Assembly: GCA_002421995.1 (NCBI GenBank)
Contig: DISP01000243.1
Span: forward strand, 1 to 5,399
From: Bacteroidales bacterium UBA6207
Lineage (GTDB): Bacteria; Bacteroidota; Bacteroidia; Bacteroidales; F082
Direction: 5' to 3'
Length of the DNA: 5,399 nucleotides
The first letter of the stretch is position 1, and each line of letters begins with the position of its first letter. This document shows positions 1-5,399 of this stretch, piece after piece. The position numbers and the translations under genes were made by a program. Under the pieces are notes generated by a model. That model saw only the letters and a program-made list of their open reading frames with translations. It searched no databases and had not been told where the DNA came from.

Positions 1-908
1 ACAGCAAGATAGCTCATCAGAAAAACACCCAATGGTTTTCCGATCACCAGACCAAGCGCAATGCCAAGCGAGGATGGTTCGTTGATAAGCTGGCTAAAAT
101 CAGAATCGAGTGTCAGCGCGGTATTGGCCAGCGCAAAGAGCGGTAAGATGATAAATGCTACGGGCTTGTGCAAAAAATGCTGTAGCTTGTAGCTTGGCGA
201 ATCGGCATCACTTTTCCCAAACGGAATGGCAAAGGCAAGCAAAACTCCTGTGATTGTTGCGTGAACACCGGAATGAAGCATGAAATACCACATGGCCACA
301 CCACCAGCGAGATAAACCAATATGTATCTCACCTTCAGTTTGTTCAAAATTAGAAGCGCAGCAAATATCCCTAAAGAGATGAACAAATTGGTCAGCATCA
401 GGTCTTTTGAATAGAAGAAAGCGATGATCAGAATTGCACCAAGGTCGTCAATCACAGCCAATGCTGTCAGAAATACTTTCAGTGAGAGCGGCACACGGTT
501 TCCAAGCAGCGACAGCGCCCCAAGCGCGAAAGCGATATCGGTTGCCATCGGAATCCCGATCCCCGACTGGGTTGGGGTTCCATTGTTGAAAAGGAAATAA
601 ATTCCGGCTGGTATTATCATGCCGCCGATTGCTGCAAATATTGGGAGCAGCGCATCTTTGATGTTTGACAGCTCGCCTTTGTAGATTTCTCTTTCGAGCT
701 CAAGGCCAATTAATAGAAAGAAAATGGCCATCAAACCATCGTTGATCCAGTGTCCGAGGCTGTGGCTGCCTAATTTTAAATGCCAGATATGCTGATAATC
801 TTCGCCAAAACCCGTGTTGGCCAATACCAACGAGAGCACTGTGGCTGCAATAAGTATCATGCCACCGGCCTTCTCACTCTCAAAGAATTCTTTAAAAAGT
901 TTGGTCAT
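1..908 (-). CDS. nhaA: Na+/H+ antiporter NhaA (3' end cut by window edge)
   Basis: Inner-membrane antiporter that exports Na+ (or Li+) in exchange for protons, serving pH and sodium homeostasis. The 302 visible codons start at ATG 908 and read into the window edge, so about 85 C-terminal residues (the last helices) are missing compared with the 388-residue E. coli protein. The residues central to the E. coli mechanism are present at a constant offset of 9: D124 in ATDIAFALG (E. coli D133), the D154-D155 pair in VIDDLGAI (D163-D164) and K291 in GKPLG (K300). Several hydrophobic segments are evident, and ELEREIYKGEL near residues 70-80 is typical of the family. An AAAGAAG ribosome-binding site (plus-strand 914-920) sits 5 bases upstream, which supports this start. 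yoaP ends 47 bp upstream with no terminator between them, so co-transcription is possible. The identification is secure; the regulation is inferred. Confidence 0.97.
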   Translation of the reverse strand, partial: MTKLFKEFFESEKAGGMILIAATVLSLVLANTGFGEDYQHIWHLKLGSHSLGHWINDGLMAIFFLLIGLELEREIYKGELSNIKDALLPIFAAIGGMIIPAGIYFLFNNGTPTQSGIGIPMATDIAFALGALSLLGNRVPLSLKVFLTALAVIDDLGAILIIAFFYSKDLMLTNLFISLGIFAALLILNKLKVRYILVYLAGGVAMWYFMLHSGVHATITGVLLAFAIPFGKSDADSPSYKLQHFLHKPVAFIILPLFALANTALTLDSDFSQLINEPSSLGIALGLVIGKPLGVFLMSYLA

Positions 909-913
909 TGTAT

Positions 914-920
914 CTTCTTT
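914..920 (-). promoter_or_regulatory. Ribosome-binding site of nhaA
   Basis: On the minus strand AAAGAAG lies 5 bases before the ATG at 908. It is one of the few purine-rich Shine-Dalgarno-like sites in the window and fixes the nhaA start. Confidence 0.55.
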
Positions 921-955
921 ATTGTTCGATTTAACAATGAAATGAAAACTTTTGT

Positions 956-1726
956 TCACCCACCCTTTCTTTCAAGGAGCGGTTGCACAAATTTTGCGAA
1001 ATAATTCTCGTTGAGTATGTTTTGGGTCACAAATTTACCCTGATAGAACACGCTGTAGATCGTGTGGGGTATGAAATGATTTTGTGCCTGCTCGCGTGTG
1101 CTAAGAGGAACAATGGTTATCGGAAGCTGTCTTTGTTTTGCAATTTGTTCCAGTTCTTTGACATAGAATTCGGTGAATGGACAGGCATTGGTATAGTAAA
1201 CACTCAAACCGGCTTTCACGTCCGAAGTTGCATTTTTTGCGCAAGCTTTAAACCCGGGAGCAGGAGCGTCATCTGTCAATGGGAGGTAATACAGCTCGAA
1301 CCAGGGGGCAGCCTCATCGCATTTTTTGAAGCCGTTTTTAATGAAAAATTGCTTATCCGAAAGGAAAGGTTGTTTTTTTGAGCTTGTAACAACGGCAATT
1401 CCCTTCATTCCTTTTGCATCTTTCAAGCATTCCTGCAGCAGTGCTTTGCCATATCCTTTGTCTTTGTATTGGCCTGATACCCAAAAACAATTGATCAACA
1501 TATAGCCCGGCGCATCTATTGGCACCCAGGCTTTTTCTGCCGGGACGTATTCAATGAAAACCTTACCCCTGATATCAAACTTTTTAAAAACATAGCCTTC
1601 ATCAAATTGTTGCAAAAGCCATTCTTTTTTGGCCTGGTAGCCGGCTGCGCATTTTTTGTCGGAAAAGGCACAGCAGATGTGCTCGGCGGCAATGTTGGAA
1701 GCTGTTAACTGAGTAATGGTTTCCAT
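956..1726 (-). CDS. yoaP: YoaP-type GNAT N-acetyltransferase with thioredoxin-like C-terminal domain
   Basis: Predicted cytoplasmic two-domain protein of 256 residues. Residues about 1-150 form a GNAT acetyltransferase: a hydrophobic strand with INCFWVSG (78-85), then KDKGYGKAL (88-96), which fits the acetyl-CoA pyrophosphate loop R/QxxGxG/A with K88 in the first place, and a late FFIKNGFK segment (127-134). Residues about 170-252 match the domain that follows GNAT in Bacillus subtilis YoaP: a strand, then TNACPFTEFYV (179-189), like a thioredoxin active-site loop but with one cysteine (C182), and IPHTIYSVFYQGKF (219-232) in the cis-proline/strand region. HICCAFSDKK near the N-terminus is also typical. 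The substrate is unknown. An in-frame TTG at 1753 would add nine residues, but it lies where the predicted transcript starts, so ATG 1726 is preferred. No Shine-Dalgarno is seen. Family assignment is from recognition, not a search. Confidence 0.88.
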   Translation of the reverse strand: METITQLTASNIAAEHICCAFSDKKCAAGYQAKKEWLLQQFDEGYVFKKFDIRGKVFIEYVPAEKAWVPIDAPGYMLINCFWVSGQYKDKGYGKALLQECLKDAKGMKGIAVVTSSKKQPFLSDKQFFIKNGFKKCDEAAPWFELYYLPLTDDAPAPGFKACAKNATSDVKAGLSVYYTNACPFTEFYVKELEQIAKQRQLPITIVPLSTREQAQNHFIPHTIYSVFYQGKFVTQNILNENYFAKFVQPLLERKGG

Positions 1727-1759
1727 GCAAACGGTGTTTTCTGTATATTTCAATTAGGA

Positions 1760-1767
1760 CAAAAATA
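1760..1767 (-). promoter_or_regulatory. Putative promoter -7 box for yoaP (TATTTTTG)
   Basis: TATTTTTG on the minus strand fits the Bacteroidota primary-sigma -7 consensus TAnnTTTG exactly. It would place the transcript start near 1753, giving a leader of roughly 27 bases before the yoaP ATG at 1726. No good -33 TTTG is seen at the usual 18-20 bp spacing, where the bases are GATT inside the upstream terminator stem. The site is therefore only moderately supported. Confidence 0.4.
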
Positions 1768-1775
1768 CAAAAAGT

Positions 1776-1808
1776 AAACGCCAATGAATCCACTATTCAT
1801 TGGCGTTT
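1776..1808 (-). terminator. Rho-independent terminator of the outer-membrane barrel gene
   Basis: A perfect 14-bp inverted repeat (arms 1776-1789 and 1795-1808; arm AAACGCCAATGAAT) flanks a 5-base loop. On the minus strand the hairpin starts 43 bases after the TAA of the barrel gene and is followed by a T-rich run (TTTACTTTTTGTATTTTTG). The plus-strand side lacks a T-run, so it terminates minus-strand transcription from 1852. It is the clearest secondary structure in the window and separates the barrel gene from yoaP. Confidence 0.85.
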
Positions 1809-1851
1809 CAAATGATTATCGAACCTAATTCCCGTTGATCCGTGATTCCTT

Positions 1852-3372
1852 TTAAAAGAGTTTATAGGTAAAGCCCAGGCTTAGTTCACCTGAGAAATTC
1901 TTGTCGTACGATGTAAGTTCAGCTGAAGTTTGAATGGAACGGATCATAGAATTATTGCTGTTGTAGTAACCAGCCAACACAGCATTGAAAGTCAACTGGG
2001 GCGAAAGGTAGTAATGTCCTTGCAGCCTGAGTCTTGTTGATAAATTGTTTCTCGACTCTTCTTCTTCAAGCGGATCAACTTTGCGTTTTGCTTTATAAAA
2101 ATACCGATATCCTGCCTCACCAAGAAGCGAAACAGATGTCCGGCTGTTTGGATAATATCCTATCTCATGGCTGACAGTGGCGCCAAAAGAGGGCTCTTTG
2201 TAAAATAATTCAGCTTCAGAGGTCATGATATCATCCTCAAAGCTTTTGGTGACAGAATAGGTATTCAATGGTGAAAATACAGCTTCGGCATAGGTATCGT
2301 GTTGCCATTCAGCACTTGTCGGCACAGAACGAAGGTAGCTTACCAGAATATCTGCACCAATTGCACGGTTCTGACCTTTGTTCTCTAAAACTGATTCCTG
2401 ATCGGTTGCATCAAGATACTTATCTCTGCCAAAGTTTAAGTCAATCATCATTCGGGGAGCAACACCAAACGAAAACCTGCTACCCGATTCACGCTGTGGC
2501 CCGGCCGCAAAATTCCAGTTGTCGTTGAGAAGCGTAAACCACGATGCCTCCGATCCGGTTTTCAGACCCATGGTTTGCAGCATGGAATCAACTGCTGTGA
2601 TCTCGCTGATTTTTCGCAACCTGCTGTCAAAATGCCTTTTGTTTTTTAACTGTGTAATAAATGAGGCAAAGGTTTCAATTTCTTCCTTATTTGGTTCGTG
2701 TTTGAGATTTCCTGATTTTTTCAGATCATCAAAAATATACAGTGCCAGCCTGGCATCCTGCACACTTTCGATCCTTCCCGTCCCAATAAGCAATGGAACA
2801 TAAAGATTGATTTCCTGATTTCTGTCAATGGCGCTTTGAGCTGACTGATAATCAACCGGATCTTTGTCCTGACTGTTTTTTTGGCCGTTGTAGCGGTATT
2901 GAAGTTTTGTGTTTACCTCAAAAAACTGTAACTTATTGTTATAGAACCTGTTGTTTGTTTCTGCATACAAGTCGCCGATGAAACTCCGGTGTTTATTTTC
3001 TTCTGATTGTGTGCTGTTTTGATTGATTAATTCATTATTTCCGGAGATATATCCCGGGTTTAGCCCCAGTTGCAGTCTTTGGCTGCCCTGATAATGACGC
3101 CTGTTTTTGTAGGCATAGTAATTTGGCGTAAGAAGTCCGCTGATTTCAAAACGGTCGTTTTTCGACTCGGGCCAGCTATGGCTCCCGGCGTAGCTTTGTC
3201 TGTTTCCACTGGTAATACTGCCAAATGAGAATCCGGTTTCAAGCATTTTAAACTGATAATCAGGGTTTTTGTAATCTTTCAGTTCAAAAGTTTGCGCAAA
3301 TAATCCAGATGTCAGAAAAATCATACTGACGAAAATGAGCGCGAGAATTTTAGGGGATGGTTTTGGTCTCAT
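1852..3372 (-). CDS. Uncharacterised outer-membrane beta-barrel protein with inserted helical segment
   Basis: A 506-residue protein I cannot name; it resembles Bacteroidota outer-membrane hypothetical proteins. A signal peptide is clear: basic n-region (MRPKPSPK), hydrophobic core (9-22) and a likely cut after LFA26, leaving Q27 first. There is no lipobox cysteine. Alternating polar/aromatic strands occur at about 75-160 and 295-506, and the chain ends FTYKLF, with the C-terminal aromatic residue usual for barrel assembly. Between them, after strand-like INLYVPLLIG, comes a G-x-GRIESVQDA motif (197-207) and a charged, probably helical stretch (205-270), which breaks up the barrel. Transport, adhesion or a structural role are all possible. 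The start is ATG 3372 with no evident Shine-Dalgarno. The endonuclease gene ends 148 bp upstream and a terminator follows, so it may be transcribed alone. Confidence 0.85.
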   Translation of the reverse strand: MRPKPSPKILALIFVSMIFLTSGLFAQTFELKDYKNPDYQFKMLETGFSFGSITSGNRQSYAGSHSWPESKNDRFEISGLLTPNYYAYKNRRHYQGSQRLQLGLNPGYISGNNELINQNSTQSEENKHRSFIGDLYAETNNRFYNNKLQFFEVNTKLQYRYNGQKNSQDKDPVDYQSAQSAIDRNQEINLYVPLLIGTGRIESVQDARLALYIFDDLKKSGNLKHEPNKEEIETFASFITQLKNKRHFDSRLRKISEITAVDSMLQTMGLKTGSEASWFTLLNDNWNFAAGPQRESGSRFSFGVAPRMMIDLNFGRDKYLDATDQESVLENKGQNRAIGADILVSYLRSVPTSAEWQHDTYAEAVFSPLNTYSVTKSFEDDIMTSEAELFYKEPSFGATVSHEIGYYPNSRTSVSLLGEAGYRYFYKAKRKVDPLEEEESRNNLSTRLRLQGHYYLSPQLTFNAVLAGYYNSNNSMIRSIQTSAELTSYDKNFSGELSLGFTYKLF

Positions 3373-3466
3373 GATGTTAGTTTTTTAAGAAAAATTAATG
3401 AATTATTCGTTTTTAAGCAACAATTGTGCCATATACTGACCTTTGGGATGCGTAAAGTAGAAAAAC

Positions 3467-3513
3467 TTCTTTCGGTTTTCTTACACTTCAAGGCCAGACT
3501 TTCTTTCGGTTTT
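3467..3513. repeat. 13-bp direct repeat pair ahead of the barrel gene
   Basis: TTCTTTCGGTTTT occurs at 3467-3479 and again at 3501-3513 on the plus strand (AAAACCGAAAGAA on the minus strand), start to start 34 bp apart. Both copies lie between the endonuclease stop (3521) and the barrel gene start (3372), about 95-140 bp upstream of the latter. No recognisable TAnnTTTG promoter box was found in this gap. The pair could be regulator sites for the barrel gene or a local duplication. Confidence 0.5.
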
Positions 3514-3520
3514 TGGAATG

Positions 3521-4684
3521 TCAGATTTTTAAGAAAAGTGACGAAGTAATGAGAGGATTACCATAAGACTTGTAGGAGGCAATGTAACAACCTGCTTTAA
3601 ATTGTGAAGCATCAAAATAGTACTGGGTCTGCCCGGGATTGGTGGGGATTGAGGCAATCACTTGGCCGGGCAAGTCGCGCAGCTCGATTGAACCATAAGA
3701 GTTGTCATCAGAAATGGTGATGGAAAAGCCGGTTGAAACCGGGTTGGGACTGATTTTAAGTGCGAACTGAGAGGCTGACAGTGGATCGTTGCCAAGGTTT
3801 TCGGCCAGCATCAGCCGCAGGGCAACAGGACGGTGGTCCGAAACATTTTCTTCGTACTCGTCCCAGCCTCCTCCAAGCACTAATTCCAGCTTTAGCGCCT
3901 CAATCTTTGAGGCATCATCGTCAAGCGAGCTGAAAAGTTCATTAGTGACCAAGATGTGGTCAAGATGCGATGGCCAGCCTGGATAAGACCAGCCGGAAGG
4001 ATTGCCAGTGGCGATGCCAATGTCTGCAAACAAATAGTTTTCCTTGTCGTCCAGCACATTACGGAATATGTTGTTTCCAACCGGATCGGTTAATTCATCG
4101 TTATAATCGCCCACGACAAACACATTTTTATCGGGAAAATGAAGATCAATGTGCGATTTCAGGAGATCCATCGCTATCAGTCGCCTTGTTTCCTCATCCC
4201 AACTGTCCGAGATATTCAAATAGCCATCGCCGCAGCATTTTAAGTGGTTGTTGATGACAATAAAATGTTTGTTCTGAAAGTTGAAATCCATCACCAGCGG
4301 TCGCCGTGGAAATGGGCCTGAGTAGCCCGATCCGGTGTAGATTTCGTAGAATTGATTGACATCAACACGGTGATTATTGTACAGAAAAGCAAGACCCTGT
4401 GTTGACTGGACATAATAGCCGGAATAGTTGTTGAGCTTGCTTATCAGGCTGTTAAATGCGCTTTGGTCGCTTATTTCCTGACATGCTATCACATCTGCAT
4501 CCAGTTTGTTGATGATCGCGGCAACATAGTCAACTGTATTTTGTTCGTTCTTAGGAAAATATTCCAGGTTCCAGCTTACAACTTCGAGCGTCTCCACAGT
4601 TGAGAAATTAATTTCACCAACACTCTGACCATTGAAAATCAATGGAATAAAAACAAAATACAATACAATTGCAGCTAATCTCAC
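3521..4684 (-). CDS. Secreted endonuclease/exonuclease/phosphatase family protein with T9SS sorting domain
   Basis: A 387-residue predicted exported metal-dependent phosphodiesterase, probably a nuclease. Residues about 34-293 form an EEP (DNase I-like) domain with its signature residues: N39 in SWNLEYFP, E70 in CQEIS, H147 in NNHLKCCGDG, D193 and N195 in VVGDYNDEL, D242-H243 in SHLDHILVT, and D283-H284 in VSDHRPV. Residues about 306-387 (FALKISPNPVS to SLFLKI) are a type A T9SS C-terminal sorting domain, which directs passage across the outer membrane and is normally removed on anchoring or release. The N-terminus has a hydrophobic stretch (3-18) ending near NGQS, consistent with a signal peptide. 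The only plausible in-frame start near it is GTG at 4684; an in-frame TAA lies 15 bases upstream of it and no ATG is available. AAGAAGAAG abuts the GTG. DNA, RNA or phospholipid could be the substrate. Confidence 0.92.
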   Translation of the reverse strand: MRLAAIVLYFVFIPLIFNGQSVGEINFSTVETLEVVSWNLEYFPKNEQNTVDYVAAIINKLDADVIACQEISDQSAFNSLISKLNNYSGYYVQSTQGLAFLYNNHRVDVNQFYEIYTGSGYSGPFPRRPLVMDFNFQNKHFIVINNHLKCCGDGYLNISDSWDEETRRLIAMDLLKSHIDLHFPDKNVFVVGDYNDELTDPVGNNIFRNVLDDKENYLFADIGIATGNPSGWSYPGWPSHLDHILVTNELFSSLDDDASKIEALKLELVLGGGWDEYEENVSDHRPVALRLMLAENLGNDPLSASQFALKISPNPVSTGFSITISDDNSYGSIELRDLPGQVIASIPTNPGQTQYYFDASQFKAGCYIASYKSYGNPLITSSLFLKI

Positions 4685-4712
4685 CTTCTTCTTTTTTTAC
4701 CCGAATCACGGA

Positions 4713-4730
4713 TTGCAAACCGGGTTGCAA
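4713..4730. repeat. Short dyad (TTGCAA...TTGCAA) at the endonuclease promoter
   Basis: TTGCAA at 4713-4718 and again at 4725-4730, separated by 6 bases, forms a dyad able to pair 6 bp, since each half is itself palindromic. It covers the expected transcription start and overlaps the end of the predicted -7 box. It has no following T-run, so an operator fits better than a terminator. Biological meaning is inferred only. Confidence 0.3.
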
Positions 4731-4757
4731 AAATATCCTTTTTCTTGCTTGGGCAAC
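4728..4757 (-). promoter_or_regulatory. Putative Bacteroidota promoter of the endonuclease gene
   Basis: On the minus strand, GTTG (4757-4754) resembles the -33 TTTG element. It is followed after 18 bp by TATTTTTG (4735-4728), an exact match to TAnnTTTG. Transcription would start near 4721, leaving a leader of about 37 bases before the GTG at 4684. The same 8-mer forms the candidate yoaP box. Confidence 0.5.
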
Positions 4758-4809
4758 ATTTGCAGTTCGTACAATGCTTTATAGATATAGGGTGTTGACA
4801 ATCAAAACA

Positions 4810-5399
4810 CTAAAGCTGATTGAGCAATCGCATCATCAGCCTGAAAGAGTTGCCCGGGTTTGAAAGCTGGTTGACTGTACCGGCGAAATAGACTTTCTTT
4901 TGGGGTACATAAAACGCAAATGATCCCGATAGCCCTGAATGACCAATAAACTCCGGAATGGGTTTGAATGGCGAAATAATCCAAGGAAGTTTGAACCGCA
5001 TGATCCCCATTCCATATTGAAGCGGAAACATCACGCTGTTCCAGTGTTGCATCTCATCAAAATAAAATTGCGGAAAGAAATAACCGGAGAAAAATGCTTT
5101 CAGAAAGACCATCGTCTCTGCTGCTGTTGAAGCAATGCCTCCATCAGCCTTAAAGGATGACAACGCCAACGGATTATTCATTTCTTTGGTTTTGTAATAA
5201 ATATTTGCAGGCCGACGATCTTCCGGATTAACATAAAGCCATGTTTGTTTTAGATTCAATGGCATAAATATCAATTGATTAAACATCTCAGCAATGGTGT
5301 TTTTTCCAATGTTTTCGATGATCTTTCCAAGAAGCTGAAAGTTGCTGTCGGAATAATGTGCCTTGTTTTTTGCGCCCGGGGCAAAGTGTGGTTTCAACT
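4810..5399 (-). CDS. Beta-lactamase-fold serine hydrolase, C-terminal part (5' end cut by window edge)
   Basis: C-terminal part of a PF00144-type serine hydrolase (class C beta-lactamase / DD-peptidase-like fold), a family that includes cell-wall peptidases, esterases and beta-lactamases. The reading frame is open to the window edge; the TTG at 5397 is just an internal Leu codon, not a start. Counting that codon as 1, the Y-S-D triad in HYSDSNFQLLGKIIE (Y15) corresponds to the family's Tyr motif, and GHSGLSGSFAFYVP (H153-S154-G155) is the HxG/KTG-like third motif. ADGGIASTAAE (84-94) and QYGMGI (127-132) are also typical. The SxxK nucleophile motif, and any signal peptide, should lie upstream of the window. 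The stop TAG is 125 bp before the endonuclease start and the latter appears to have its own promoter. Substrate cannot be inferred. Confidence 0.9.
   Translation of the reverse strand, partial: LKPHFAPGAKNKAHYSDSNFQLLGKIIENIGKNTIAEMFNQLIFMPLNLKQTWLYVNPEDRRPANIYYKTKEMNNPLALSSFKADGGIASTAAETMVFLKAFFSGYFFPQFYFDEMQHWNSVMFPLQYGMGIMRFKLPWIISPFKPIPEFIGHSGLSGSFAFYVPQKKVYFAGTVNQLSNPGNSFRLMMRLLNQL

Noticed and set aside
780..1004. Plus-strand frame of 74 codons across the nhaA start and the yoaP end
   Set aside because: It overlaps two well-supported minus-strand genes and has no recognisable domain or ribosome-binding site.
983..1381. Plus-strand open frame of 132 codons overlapping yoaP
   Set aside because: It lies wholly opposite a clearly recognisable gene, has no family resemblance, and reads as a low-plausibility antisense frame.
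1727..1753. TTG start extending yoaP by nine residues
   Set aside because: TTG at 1753 coincides with the predicted transcript start, has no ribosome-binding site, and the added residues do not improve the match to YoaP; ATG 1726 is preferred.
3400..3427. TTG-N20-TAATTTTT as a promoter of the barrel gene (minus strand), with an ACAATTGT palindrome next to it
   Set aside because: The last base of the -7 box is wrong, the leader would be only about 10 bases, and an 8-bp AT-rich palindrome is expected by chance.
4791..4809. GTGTT...AACAC hairpin just after the serine hydrolase stop
   Set aside because: Only about 5 bp of stem with a 9-base loop and no T-run on the minus strand; too weak to call a terminator.
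1..5399. Defence island, CRISPR array, toxin-antitoxin pair, transposon or prophage
   Set aside because: No array-like repeats, transposase, integrase, terminal inverted repeats or small paired genes were seen; all five genes are housekeeping or envelope types on one strand.

Overview
The window looks like an ordinary chromosomal stretch of a Bacteroidota (Bacteroidetes) genome. Three things support this: a secreted endonuclease ending in a type IX secretion (T9SS) C-terminal sorting domain, TAnnTTTG-type promoter -7 boxes in two intergenic gaps, and weak or absent Shine-Dalgarno sequences ahead of most genes. The genus cannot be told from this sequence.

All five genes are on the minus strand, so transcription runs from high to low coordinates. 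In that order they are: (1) the C-terminal two thirds or so of a beta-lactamase-fold serine hydrolase, whose N-terminus lies beyond base 5399; (2) a secreted endonuclease/exonuclease/phosphatase (EEP) family protein with a T9SS tail, 4684-3521, apparently starting at GTG; (3) an uncharacterised outer-membrane beta-barrel protein of 506 residues, 3372-1852; (4) a YoaP-type GNAT acetyltransferase with a thioredoxin-like C-terminal domain, 1726-956; (5) a Na+/H+ antiporter NhaA, 908 to beyond base 1, missing its last transmembrane segments.

The gaps between genes hold a strong 14-bp hairpin terminator after the barrel gene (1776-1808), a likely yoaP promoter in that terminator's T-rich tail (1760-1767), a likely promoter with an overlapping dyad in front of the endonuclease gene (4713-4757), and a 13-bp direct repeat between the endonuclease and barrel genes (3467-3513). 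No gap exceeds 150 bp, and no RNA gene, mobile element, CRISPR array or origin was seen.

The genes do not form an evident pathway. The first three act in the cell envelope or outside the cell, and yoaP-nhaA may be a two-gene transcript (47-bp gap, no terminator or promoter seen between them). I found no convincing new multi-gene system. The items most worth following up are the barrel protein with an inserted helical segment, the promoter/terminator overlap, and the endonuclease's start and promoter.
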